A stretch of DNA of 64,000 nt from Eutreptiella sp. 'Long Island Sound 2002' (taxonomy: Eukaryota; Euglenozoa; Euglenophyceae; Eutreptiales; Eutreptiaceae), in the NCBI GenBank assembly GCA_964036045.1, contig OZ038382.1:131440556-131504555 (forward strand). The letters are read 5' to 3'. Shown piece by piece: positions 20,517 to 30,817 of the stretch; within the stretch, counting starts at the first letter, position 1, and every line of letters begins with the position of its first letter. The notes beneath the pieces were generated by a model. The model was not told the origin of the DNA. It saw nothing but the letters and a program-made list of their open reading frames with translations, and made no database searches. Position numbers and translations under genes: made by a program.

Positions 20517-21896
20517 ACATGTTACCCCTTCGTCATCCCCAAATCATCCGAGAAGGTATCCTTGATCTTGAGTTGCGTCAAGATCAACAAGAGTGACGGG
20601 GGCAAGCCCCCCACTTTCAGATTGGATTCCTGGGAGGATTTGGCTAGGTCCTTGTCGGCGTTCCCGCCTGATGTGGACCTCTACGGCCTCCACATCGACC
20701 TCAAAAATGTGTTCTGGAGCTTTTGCTTGCCCCAGGGTGCGCGCCAGGTTTTTCGCTTCCGGCCCACCCCCGGGGCTCCGCCTGTGGCGCTGTCGCGCCT
20801 ACCGTTTGGCTGGAAATACAGCCCCTATCTGTGCCAAACCAGTTTGGCTCGCATTCTCCAGGGGGTACTGCCCCCCGAGATACTCCTGGTGCACTACCTC
20901 AATGACTTTTTGCTCGTCTTCACTGATAGGGAGGTGCTCAGGGAGGCGGGACGAGTGGCAGTGCGTGCCCTGATCGAAGCTGGGTTCCTCATAAGTCCTA
21001 AGAGTGTCCTGGACCCGGTGCCTGTGGCGTCATTCCTGGGGAAGGAGCTCGACTTGCAGGCTAGGCTGATCAAGAGCCATGAACAAGCACTGCTCCAGTT
21101 GTGGGCGGGATGGCTGAGGCTGGCGGTTGGTGCAGGCAACGACCGGCACCTCCAAAGCTTCCTGGGTTTACTGAATTGGCATGTGCGTCCGAGGGGATTG
21201 GGTTGTCCTTTCGCGGCGGGCGCCTACTGCTGGTTGCGCTGGGGTCGGACGGTCGGGGGGGCCAAACAGCCGGCCCAGGGCTTCCCCCTGAAAATGCTGG
21301 GCAGCCTCGCGACATTGGTGGCGCTGGCGGCCGAGCCCTGGCGGGCGCCGGGCGGGGAGGCCTGGCGGCAGTTGAGGACCCTCCGGTTTGGGACTGAGGA
21401 TAGGCTTTCGCGATCATCTCTCTGGTGCGGGGGCGTCGTCATCTGTGTCGATGGAGCGCGCGATGCGGGGTGCTGGAGGGTCGGGGCGCTCGTGCCGGGG
21501 GTGGGTGTGCGTACGCATGTGACACCTCCTGCCCGCTTCGCCAGCCAGCAAACCACGGAACTGAGGGGAGTGGCGTGGGCTGTCAGGTTTGCAGTCAGGA
21601 CGGGACACCGAGCGGCCATTGCTTAGGTCCTCAGGCTGCGCGCGACTAGCCACCTGACCCACCACCAAACGGTCCTTCGGTCATTGGCTAGAATCCTGTG
21701 GGTATCAGGGATCGTGCTCCGCCTCGTGTGGGTGCCCTCGGCGCTTCAGCCGGGAGACCCTATGTCCAGGGTGACGTCAGTGTTCGGAGGCTCACAGGCG
21801 AGAGCGGAAGTCGAGGCTTGGTGCACGTGGGATGCATTGCTGGAGAATCTGGGCGAGGCTCGGGTGAGGGGGGTGGTGTGTCTCCGAGGATGCTAG
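20517..21896 (+). pseudogene. Reverse transcriptase and RNase H of the YR element, active sites altered
   Basis: Straight after the poly-C run the frame reads YPFVIPKSSEKVSLILSCVK (fingers), then LYGLHIDLKNVFWSF (motif A, catalytic Asp), then RLPFGWKYSPYLCQ (motif B). Motif C is VHYLNDFLLV (20,892-20,921), where the usual Y-x-D-D has become Y-L-N-D, so the first motif-C Asp is Asn (codon AAT at 20,901-20,903). The RNase H part has CVDGARDAG (first Asp) and TTELRGVAWAVRF (Glu). The next motif reads GHRAAIA followed by TAG (21,624-21,626), then resumes VLRLRATSHL and WVPSALQPGDPMSR to a final TAG at 21,894. The nonsense codon and the Asn should abolish activity. No initiator ATG belongs to this frame, so it depends on the upstream frame. 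Confidence 0.8.
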
Positions 21897-21976
21897 CCCC
21901 CCCCCCCCCCCCCAGTGGGCCGGCGGCGACAGAGTTTGCCCCCTCCATGTAGCAACCTTTTTTGCTTTCCGCACCT

Positions 21977-22486
21977 ATGACCAAGCGTCGGGGCTCGCGT
22001 GGCGCCCGCAAGCGACGGGGTTCCCGTGGAGCCCACCGGAAGGGTCGCCATGGCGGACAGCGGCACCGGCGTTCCGCGGACGCCCAGCAGCGCCGGGCGG
22101 CGAAGTGGAGCGGCGTGCTCCGCACCCGCCTCCGTGGCAGGCTGGCACACCTGCCCATCCGCCGGGTGCTGCTCGGCAACGGGGTGCGCCTGTGCCCCCA
22201 GTGCCCCCTCCCTGACGACAGGGAGGGGTTTTTGGAACGAGCGGCCAGGGACGTGGCCGCACGCGTGGGGGGCACGCCGCACCGCCGCACGGCCCCCGGC
22301 GGCAGCGCCGCCAAGCCCCCGGGGCGGCATGCCTGCCGCTAGGTCTGGGAGGTGAGGCTGCCGGAGGGAGTCGCTGTGGTCTCCCTAACGGACTGGAACC
22401 AGGGACGCAGGGTTGCGGTACCCTATATATGGATCCAGGCCCGGTGTGGGCTGGTGTTGCAAATTGCCCGCCTCTTCAACCCGTGA
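21977..22486 (+). pseudogene. Small basic ORF of the YR element, with an internal TAG
   Basis: The ATG at 21,977 opens 121 codons to a TAG at 22,340-22,342. The N-terminus is extremely basic with a tandem KRRGSRGA-type repeat, followed by LRTRLRGRLAHLPIRR and a CPQC pair. After the TAG the same frame stays open for 47 convincing codons (VWEVRLPEGVAVVSLTDW, then VPYIWIQARCG) to a TGA at 22,484. The natural product is therefore probably about 168 residues. It lies 80 bp after the RT/RNase H stop, across a 17-C run (21,897-21,913). The role is unknown; a nucleic-acid-binding accessory protein would fit the charge. I do not recognise the family. Confidence 0.5.
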
Positions 22487-22489
22487 GGT

Positions 22490-23400
22490 TTGACGCCTGT
22501 CGCCGTTGTCTGAGCCTGCTCACTGCAGTGGGCGACCCTGACGGCGTGGCCGCTGGGTGTTGCTTTTGCTTTGTCTTTTTGGGCCGTGTCGGTCCGCGTT
22601 CCGCTGGAGCTGACGGCCGGGTGCTGGGGTTGAAAGCCTTTTTACCGTCGGAGAGACTGGGCGACCGTCGTAATCGCCTGTATCTGCCCTCTGCAGGGGG
22701 TGACTCTGACGGCGTGGCCGCCGGGTGCGCCTGTCTTGTTGTCTCTTTATTTGGTTGGCGGCACGGCCGCTGGGTGCTTTATTTGTTTCGCATTTTTGTT
22801 GGGCCTACCTCGCTCCGCAACCAGCTGAAGCTGACGGCAGGATGGTGGGATATGCCCGCCCTCTTTGTCCGAGGGACACGGCGACCGTCGTGATCGCCTG
22901 TATCTGCCCACTGCGGTGACTGTCCAGGGCGGCGTGGCCGCTGGAGGCGTCCGCCGGGGGTGGCGCAGCTATTATGGGCCTGGTGCCTGGCACTTTTCCT
23001 GCCCTCCCCGCACTTCGACCCCTGACCTTTGCCATTGAGCGCGGCGCCGTGTCTCGGGAAGATGCGGGTCAGCAGTGCACGGTGGCGGGTCCTCTGGTTG
23101 TCGTGGGAGGTGCAGCGGTTTAGTCTGCCTGTTTGCTTGTTTGCACGTTCCTCTGGGGCAGGGATTGGTTGTGGGACCTGCCGTGAGAGAACCGGGTGCG
23201 GCGGGGACCTTTTTGGGTGTGCCTCACTCCGCTTCCAACTGGGGCTGATGGCCGGTTGGTGCGATTTGACCGCCTTCTTTGTACGTGGGCACGGCGACCG
23301 TCGTGATCGCATGTATCTGCCCGCTGTGGTGACTGTCCATGGCGGCATGGCCGCTGAAGGAGTCTGCCGGGGTGACGCTGGTGATGTGGACCCGTGCAGT
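22490..23400 (+). repeat. 3' non-coding tandem array of the YR element
   Basis: Four diverged copies of a block containing GCGACCGTCGTGATCGC, then TGTATCTGCCC, then GGCGTGGCCGCTGG start near 22,494, 22,665, 22,880 and 23,298, with irregular spacing of about 170-420 bp. The second internal direct-repeat copy (22,940-23,105) lies between the third and fourth. Non-coding; the position corresponds to a 3' untranslated region. Confidence 0.7.
22940..23105 (+). repeat. Internal direct repeat, copy 2
   Basis: Partner of 19,250-19,420, with a handful of differences over the best 100 bp. It lies downstream of all coding sequence. Confidence 0.85.
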
Positions 23401-23579
23401 CCTGTGCAGTTTTCTTGTGCTCTGCTTGTGCAAACCCAATCCCATGGGGCCGTTGTTTGGTGCCCTTTGTTGGTCACGGTACCCTGCACCTCTTTCGTAA
23501 CCCCGCGATGCCCCTCTCCGTTGCGCCTCACTCCGGCCCCAGCCGAGTCCCCTCACCCTGTTCCGTGATTCTCTTTGTG

Positions 23580-25055
23580 TGCTTAGAATCCCCCCCGGGC
23601 CGCCAGCAACCCTTTGGCGCAGGCCGGAAGGACCGTTTTCTGCCTCTTGCATTGGTGGCCCCTACTACGACATATTTGTCTATCGGCACCTACCATGAGG
23701 GCTCGCCCTGGACTACCCCGTGTGTTTATACCCCACTGGGCTGCCGACAGGCCTTCGGTGCGGGCCCGAAGGACCGTTTCGTGCGGATGCACAGGTTGCT
23801 TGCTCTGCCCCGTCACGTCGCGTTGCGTGCCTCCCCCCTCTTGGGATTCTCCGCGTTCCCCACCCCCGTCTCGCTACTTATGCCCCTGCTCCCCTTCTGC
23901 TACCCCTCTTTGCCCGCTGCCCGTCCGGGCCGCTCTCTTCACCGCGCGCACTTCGCTTGCCGCTGGTTGGCCTTCCCCCTTCTCCCCGCGCCCCCTTTGC
24001 GTGTCCCTCTCATCTTTTGTTTTTTCGGTTTTCCTCATTTTTGCTTTTTTTTTTCCTGCCGGGACGTGCACCTGTGCCCTGCTGTGCTGTTTTGTGGGCT
24101 CCCTTCGTGGGGTTTGCCCCCTCCGGAATCTTGTGGTTTTTTTTTGGCCCCTCTGCCCTGCATGCACGCACAACACAACAGTACCACTGCTTCAGCTGCT
24201 TGTCTCCTGTTTCTGTTCCCTTGGCCGCCTCCCCCCCCTTGAGGCAGGTCCCGCGCCGTCCCCAGCCATGCCAGGTGGGCGCCTTCTCTCCCTTGCCCCT
24301 GCCCCTCTGCTTACCCGACCTTGCCCCGCCCCACCCGTGCGCCTCCCGCTTTGTTACCGTTTTGTGCTCGTTACGGCTCCTCGCTGTTCCTCTGCGCGCC
24401 GCGCTGCTCCTCTCCTCGCCACGGCTGGATGCTTCTCGCCACCACGCGCTGTTCTGCCGCCACACGTTCCTCTTGCCGGTAGGCCGACTTTGGCGGCCAC
24501 TGCGGGAGCCCCGCCGGGGCGATCCCCCCCTCCTCCGCCCCCGCCGCCCTCCCCTCAATCAGCTCCCTGATGGTGAAGCGATCTGTGGGTGGCTGGTAAG
24601 GTACTATGCGCTGCATGTTGTTGTCCTGTGGGAGATGTAGTTCCCTTGTGTGCTGCGGTCCTCTCTCTTTGCCGTGCCCCGTGCGTCGGTTGCCGCTTGC
24701 TCCGTTGCGTTGCCCCTCGCGTCTGTTTCGCTGCCGCTCTGGTGCACCCTTCGCTTGCCCCTTGTCCCTTGCCGCTGTGGCCCCGTCTCTCACTGTCTTT
24801 GTCGCCCCAACCCCTCTCCTACCCTCTCTACCCCAGCCTCTCACTCTGGTCCCGTATCTCTACCCCGTGGCCCCGCCGCTGGTACCTTTCACAGGGCCAG
24901 GGTACCCACCCATGTCCCACGCCCTCCTTACCGCTTTTCGGTTTGGGGCCCTGCATTTCCCTTTTGTCATCCACATGGCCCGAGTGTGGGTGGCCTACAC
25001 CTACTCTCACGTGGATGCACGGTAAAAAGTATACTGGCTGATGCCGCACACCTGC
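23580..25055 (+). other. Pyrimidine-rich 3' tract of the YR element
   Basis: The first 210 bp hold a diverged 135-bp-spaced pair (blocks containing GGAAGGACCGTTTTCTGC and CGAAGGACCGTTTCGTGC). From about 23,850 to 24,900 the plus strand is overwhelmingly C and T, with long runs such as CCTCCTCCGCCCCCGCC, and several frames stay open for lack of purines. Their translations are Pro/Leu/Ser/Cys-rich and not credible genes. The tract ends against RepA. Confidence 0.6.
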
Positions 25056-25660
25056 AAGCTGCAAGCTGGGTCCCAAGCTAGCAATAGGTAGCTTGCCAAC
25101 TGCCTCACAAACACACTTGTTAGTCTATTTACGGTTTTATGAGCTGTATATCAAAACGGTGCAAGATAGGGTGAGAAATAGGAGGGTGAGGTACACAATG
25201 CTTGAGTAGCCTAAAGTAAAGTGCAGTAAACCAACCCCTTGCATCTTAATCGGCACACATGGCAACAGAAAGCAATGCAACGCAAAAATCGTACTATGGT
25301 TGATCATGGTACCAGGTGCATTGCGAGTCCCTAACCCCAACCTAAAGGGGTACGCAACAAAGCGTGGACTACGAGTCCTTAACCTCAACCCCAGGGGGGC
25401 GACAACAAATTGTAGATTGCGAGTCCCTAACCAGTCCCTAACCCCACCTCAGGGGGTCCCGCATCAAAGTGTTGATGGTGAATCCCTAAGCCCCAATCCA
25501 AGGGCACAACAGTACTGACGAGTATGGGTTTGTGAAAAAAACAAACAAGTTTAACACCCCACATTTCACATTATGTACCGCAATTACACCTCCAGGTTTC
25601 AACAGGGCCACCTAACGCTGATGGCCACGCAGTTCCACGCTTCGCCCACACTCACTGGCA
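25056..25660 (+). repeat. RepA, right copy
   Basis: Direct partner of 15,651-16,205, including the GAGTCCCTAACCCC sub-repeat (25,321-25,510, about four units). RepB does not follow here; homology ends in GCCCACACTCACTGGC at about 25,655. Confidence 0.85.
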
Positions 25661-26330
25661 TCGGCACCGGGTCGCGCATGCTGCCGTCTGGTGACAGAAC
25701 GAAATAAAGAGATAGGTACAATACGACGAAAACACTTTCTAAATAACTCAAAATAATGCTAATTAGCATAAAAAACGGCTAGGCAAAAAAGCGCTCTGCA
25801 AAGCGCGTTAAAACGCGACCAGAAATGTTTCGGCCTCAAATAGGTGAATAGTTGACGCCGTAGACGCTGTAACGCTAACAGGAGCATAACGCCGTGTCGC
25901 TCGTTGTGCTACGTGCCGTGTATGCAAATAAAGCGTGTCGCGAGCAGCGCGTAAAGGTCGCAACAAAATTTTCTAACTCGCCGCGTTCCCATTCGTCGTT
26001 CCCTCTCCTTTTCTTTCTTCTCCATGTACCTCCCTTCCCTTCCCCGTCCCCCCCCCTCTCCTCCCTTCCGTGAGTTTAGGCGAGCGGCCCTGGGGGAAAT
26101 GCCGTCAACCCCTAGCAACTTCAAGAGCACCACCACCAACAACAACACCAAGAAAGACACCGGCGCCGACAACGACAACATATCACCAACGGCGGGTAAC
26201 AAGTAAGTTGACAAGGGTTACATGGTCTTGCTGCTCGCGGGTGTGTAGGGGTGTGTATAATTTTATAGTTCACAAGAAAACCAAAAAGGGAAAAACATTT
26301 GTTGCGGTTTTGCAGTGGTTGTTTAAAGGA
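25661..26330. other. AT-richer unique spacer
   Basis: Short open frames only. The stretch includes the symmetric TGCTAATTAGCA near 25,757 and an (AAC/ACC)-rich patch near 26,120-26,160. No gene or known repeat recognised. Confidence 0.4.
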
Positions 26331-27960
26331 GGAGAAAGCAAACAAACACAGGCAACAAACCAAACAAGGCAGCAGGACAGGGCAACACAGCACCGCACGG
26401 AAGCACATCACCACGGGGCAGAGCACAGAGGAGCAGGGCACCAAGGGAGAGTAGGGACGCACAGCAACCCGCAGCACACGACAGGGCAGCCAGCCACCCA
26501 CGCCGAAGGCCGCAGCACAACACCATAGGCCACAGGACGACACGGCACAACGCGCAGCAACACAACACAACACCAAAGGAGACAGCACACCACACAACAA
26601 CGCACCACAGCACGAGGCGCCAGAAACAGCACAGAATGAACCAACAGCACCACGCAAGCGCACCACGACAGCGCAGCGCAGCACCTCACAGAGCGGACAG
26701 GACAAGGAACGCACAGCACAACGCCCCGGGACACACACAGCACAAAGCACATCGGCGAATAGCAACAAGCACCAACGCACCACGGCAAAACACACACAAC
26801 ACAGAGCACACACCCCGGAGAAACACGACCAAACACAGAAGGCAGAGGACCCCAAGGCAACGGACAGCGCCCGAGGGCACGACAATGCAAGCAGCGGCAC
26901 CAAACAGAGCGAGACAAAACAACACAGCGCACAACAACACAACGTCGGGCGGAACAATGCGCAACAACCCGGCGCAACACAGCACCCAGGGACACAACAC
27001 AGCACACGGCAACGCAGACCAAAGCCAAGCAGCAAACCACAACGCGAACAACGCAGCAGGACGACACGACTAGAGACACGGCACAACACACAGCAGCACC
27101 CAACAACACGGCACAACACAGCACAACACACAACGCCGCCCCAAAGAACACCGCACCACGCGCCACAGCCCACAACAAAGCAAGGCGGGACACCAGAGCA
27201 CGACACGCCGCACAGAACACGGCAACACGGCACCGCAAAACAGCAGACGGAAGGCCGGCACGGCGCAGCAACACCAGACAGCACAGGGCACAACGCGCAC
27301 ACCACGGGGGGGGGGGGGGGGGCAGCAGGCGGCGACAACCGCTGACGAACGCCAAGCAAGCAGGCAGGAGCAAAACAGCAGAGGAAAAACACGGAATACC
27401 TAGCGGCAGCGCGACGACACCCGCGAGACACACACCAAGGGGGGGGCTGGGGGCACCCGCAAGGGAACAGCAAAAGGCCAGGCAGAAAACACAAAAGTAG
27501 CGGGAGCACAAGGAGAGCCAAGCAACGGGTCGAGGAGACCCGCAAAACAAACACCGAGGCGGTGGGGGGGGGAGAAAAAGGAAAAACACAAGGGGACAAG
27601 GAGGGCGGGGGAAAACAAACAGCAAACCAATGGGACCGAGGCCTGAGGAGAACACTAGGGGCAGAAGAAGGAAAAAAAACAAAAAGAAAATAGGGGGGGG
27701 GGGGAGGAAACCGCACAGCGCCAAGGCCCACGACAGCCAGGGCCGGTAACCAGAGAAAGCCCGAGATAGCGGCGGTGCGAAGAGAGCAAAAAAAAAACAA
27801 AGAAAAGCAAGAAGGCACTCAAAAGGACAAGAAAAGGGCAACCCCATACCCGAGGGGGCCGAGAAAAGCAGGAGGACGAGGAGCACGAGGAAAGGCGAGG
27901 AGCACCAAAACGCGCCCGGGAGGCTGGCCCGCCAGACGCGGCCAAGAAGAGCAAGCACAC
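26331..27960. other. Strongly T-depleted plus strand (A-depleted minus strand)
   Basis: For more than 1.5 kb the plus strand is almost all A, C and G; in 26,341-26,460 I count about two T in 120 bases. Every stop codon needs an A, so the A-poor minus strand is open in several frames at once. It yields Cys/Val/Leu-rich phantom proteins of over 560 residues. The composition straddles the left breakpoint of the 7.06-kb duplication (near 27,305). I see no conserved domain. Confidence 0.75.
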
Positions 27961-28149
27961 GCACACACGCACGGTACCCGGGTGTGGCGTCCTCCAACCC
28001 GAAAGGGGAGGTGTTGGCGTCCACACGAATTAACCCCGGTGCACTGGCAGAGGCCTCCGTCGAAAGACAGACGGTACGGGAAACCGGACGCGTGAGTGAC
28101 CGGGTCCACATAAGCCAAACCACTGCAGTGCACGCAGCCCAAGACCGAC

Positions 28150-28560
28150 GACGGAGGGACCCGTCGCGGGGCCCCGAACGGGTACGACGCGGAGCGAGCC
28201 CCGCGCCCCCGCCTCGTCAGGGGCCAGCGGCAGGCACCATGAGCCCGATTCTCAGCTGTCCTCCACGTGCCCCGCTCATCTGCCCAGTGAATCCGGAGCG
28301 AAAGCCCCTGGTGGGGGAAGGTATCATGGCGACGGGAAAGCCAACCAGAGCACGGAAAGTGACCGGACCGGACGAGGCGCGGCGCACCACGCGGGGCCAC
28401 GAGGCACGCCAGAGAGGCACGCCACCGGCCACAACCAAGGCACACGGACAGGTGCCAAGCAACAACGGCCACCGGGTGCCGCAAACCCGGGAAGCGCGCA
28501 CAACACACAGCGAACCAACACGGCAGCAGGTGCTAGGCAACGGCCAACCCACACAACACA
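28150..28560 (+). repeat. RepD, copy 1a
   Basis: Aligns with 32,565-32,985. Shared blocks are GGGGCCCCGAACGGGTACGA, GGGGCCAGCGGCAGGCACCA, GCGCGGCGCACCA and CACGAGGCAC.CCAGAGAGGC. Clearly diverged, so much older than the 7.06-kb duplication that contains both. Confidence 0.8.
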
Positions 28561-29605
28561 AACCACAGCCAGGATCGGCGGGATACAGGAGCACATGCAC
28601 AAACACACACACCCCAACACCCCAGGCAGGAATGGCGGGGCGCAGCCGAAACCGAACTCAAGCACACACACCCACACCGCACACCCCAGCCAGCACTGGC
28701 GGGGTATAGGCGGAGCGCCCACACAAAGCACACACACCCCAACTCCCCAGCCAGGATAAGTGGGGTGAAGCCCAAACCCAAACCGAGACACACGCACCAC
28801 GACCCCCAGCCAGGATTGGCGGGGTACATGCGGCGCAGGCACACAAAGAAACACACCCCAACACTCCAGCCAAGAATGGCGGGGCGCAGCCAAAACCCGA
28901 ACCCAAGCGCACACACCCACACCGCACACCCCAACCAAGATTGGCTGGGTACAAGAGGAGCGCGCACACAAACGCACACACGTCAACATCCCGGCCAGGA
29001 TTGGCGGGGTACAGGCGGCGCGCGCACATAAACACACACACCCCAACACCCCAGCCAGGAATGGCGGGGCGTAGCCGAAACCCGAACCCAAGCACACACA
29101 CTCACAACGCACACCCGAGCCCGGAATGGCGGGGTACAGGCAAAGCGCGCACACAAGCACACACGCCCCAACACCCCAGCCAGGATTGGCGGGGTACAAG
29201 AGGAGCGAGCACACAAACAAACAGACCCGAACACCCCAACCTGGATTGGCAGGGTGAAAGCCAAAGCCGGAACCCATATACACACACTCCACAAACCCCA
29301 GCCAGGATTGATGGGGTACAGGCGGAGCGCGCACACAAACACACACACCCCAACACCCCAGCCAGGAATGACGGGCCGCAGCCCAATCCCGAACCCAAGC
29401 ACAGACACCGGGACAGCACACCCCAGCCTGGATTGGCGGGGTACAAGCGGAGTACGCACACAAAAACACACATTCCTACACCCGAGCCAGGATTGGCGGG
29501 CCGAAAGCCAAAACCCGAACCCAAACACACGCACCACGAACCCCAGCCAGAATTGGCGGGGTAGGGGCGGAGCGCACACACAAACACACACACCCAACGA
29601 GACTA
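28560..29605 (+). repeat. About 59-bp minisatellite, block 1
   Basis: About 17-18 tandem units carry the core CCAGCCAGGATTGGCGGGG and an A/C-rich CACACAAACACACACACC segment. Unit length drifts between 57 and 62 bp. The core contains the dyad GCCA-GGAT-TGGC. Minus-strand ORFs of up to 381 residues here are translations of the array. Confidence 0.9.
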
Positions 29606-29855
29606 GGCGTATACCCGGTCCTGGGAAGCGAGACGACGCCTGCGTAAGCGGAGTCCTGGTCCAAAACAAACACCATCAGCTGCATCACTGAAATTACCAC
29701 AAGGAACAGGCAGTTACGTGTCAGCCCGCTATGTAGCATATCAGCCCCAATTGGTCCAAAACAATCGTCACATTTGTGAGAGCGTGTCAACGCTTATGTG
29801 AGCCGGGAGGCCCCACCCGGATAGCTGGGAGCCACACGGCAAAAAACCAAAAAAA
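29606..29855. other. Non-repetitive spacer splitting the minisatellite
   Basis: About 250 bp of ordinary-composition DNA, beginning near ACGAGACTAGGCGTATACCC, separates the two array blocks. Nothing recognised; it may be an insertion. Confidence 0.5.
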
Positions 29856-30305
29856 CACCCCAGCCACGAATGGCGGGGCGCAGCCGAAACCCGAACCCAA
29901 GCACACACACCCACACCGAGCAACCCAGCCAGGACTGGCGGGGTACAAGCGGAGCCCGCACACAAACACACACACCCCAACACCCCAGGCAGGATTGGCG
30001 GGGTGCAGCCCAAACCCGAACCTACACCACACACCCCAGCCACAATTGGCGGACTAAAGCCAGAACCCGTGCCCGAACACACGCACCACAAACCCCAGCC
30101 AGGAATGGCGGGGTATGGGCGGAGCGGGCACACAAACACACACACCCCAACACCCTAGCCAGGATTGGCGGGGTGCAGGCAAAACCCAAGCCCAAACACA
30201 CGCACCACAAACCCCAGCCAGGACAGGCGAGGCGAAGCCAAAACCCGTACCCAAACACACACACCCTAGACCCTAGTCAAGATTGGCGCCGTTACTGCGA
30301 AACCC
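29856..30305 (+). repeat. About 59-bp minisatellite, block 2
   Basis: Seven to eight more units of the same family, ending near CAAGATTGGCGCCGTTACTG. Confidence 0.88.
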
Positions 30306-30309
30306 AAAC

Positions 30310-30790
30310 CCAAACACAAGGGCCACACAACAGTAGGAAGCCCATGGTGCATAGCCCGGACACTGAGGCAGCCCGTGCCATGCAGGTGATCCGGCCAGAC
30401 GAGATCCGGAGCCCGGGGGTAAGGCTATATCCTAAGGCCTGTGCTGCATTTTGGACTCGAGGCGGAGCGTGCGACACCCAAGCACCTCGGAAGCCAAGTA
30501 CCAAGAACACGCCGGTGGCATGCCTTGGGAACGGGATACGCCAGAAAGTCCGGTGCACCCCTAGGGTTCCGGCCAAAGGAGGGGACGGTCGCAAGCACGG
30601 GGGCACACCCTCCCGGCGTGACAAGTACGTCACGCCGGCGGCAATTAGCCCTCCCGGTGCTGCCCGGGGCTGATTTGTTGGGGGCCACCAGTCAGGTCTA
30701 GCGGGATGTAAGCCGCCTCCCCTCGTCATGCGCGGAGCCTTCTCCTGTCCGTCACAGCGGCGACGCCAGCGGGAACCATGGGGAGCCTCT
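30310..30790 (+). repeat. RepC, unit 1
   Basis: This is the plus-orientation partner of the window's first 395 bases, read here as the reverse complement. It includes AGTCCGGTGCACCCCTAGGG and TCTAGCGGGATGTAAGCC. It lies between the 59-bp array and a (CTAC)n microsatellite at about 30,806-30,821. Confidence 0.8.
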
Positions 30791-30817
30791 CCACGACCGA
30801 ATGCACCTACCTACCTA

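Larger units (their letters stand above)
16791..25055 (+). mobile_element. Tyrosine-recombinase (DIRS-like) retrotransposon
   Basis: Plus-strand genes occur in the order gag-like, tyrosine recombinase, RT, RNase H, small basic ORF, followed by a 3' tandem array and a pyrimidine-rich tract. A tyrosine recombinase in place of a DDE integrase, together with RT and RNase H, defines YR retrotransposons, which integrate through a circular intermediate without target duplication. Outer limits are inferred from where RepA/RepB homology stops. Terminal inverted or split direct repeats are not proven, although a roughly 165-bp direct repeat (19,250-19,420 and 22,940-23,105) exists. Subfamily is unassigned. 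Defects in RT and RNase H mean this copy is not autonomous. Confidence 0.8.

Noticed and set aside
15651-25660. RepA copies as LTRs of the YR element
   Set aside because: YR elements do not use LTRs, RepB intervenes on the left only, and no primer-binding site or polypurine tract adjoins RepA. Flanking repeats fit better.
26121-28123. Minus-strand ORFs of 565 and 571 codons (and the shorter repeats at 34,164-35,183)
   Set aside because: They arise because the minus strand is nearly free of A and so has almost no stop codons. The products are Cys/Val/Leu/Pro-rich without domains, and two overlapping frames are equally open.
28324-29669. Overlapping ORFs of 88-381 codons on both strands over the 59-bp arrays (and at 35,384-36,729)
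   Set aside because: They translate the minisatellite; the repeating peptide blocks follow the array.
28560-30305. CRISPR-like array
   Set aside because: Units are contiguous and degenerate with no unique spacers of constant length, and no cas genes are present.
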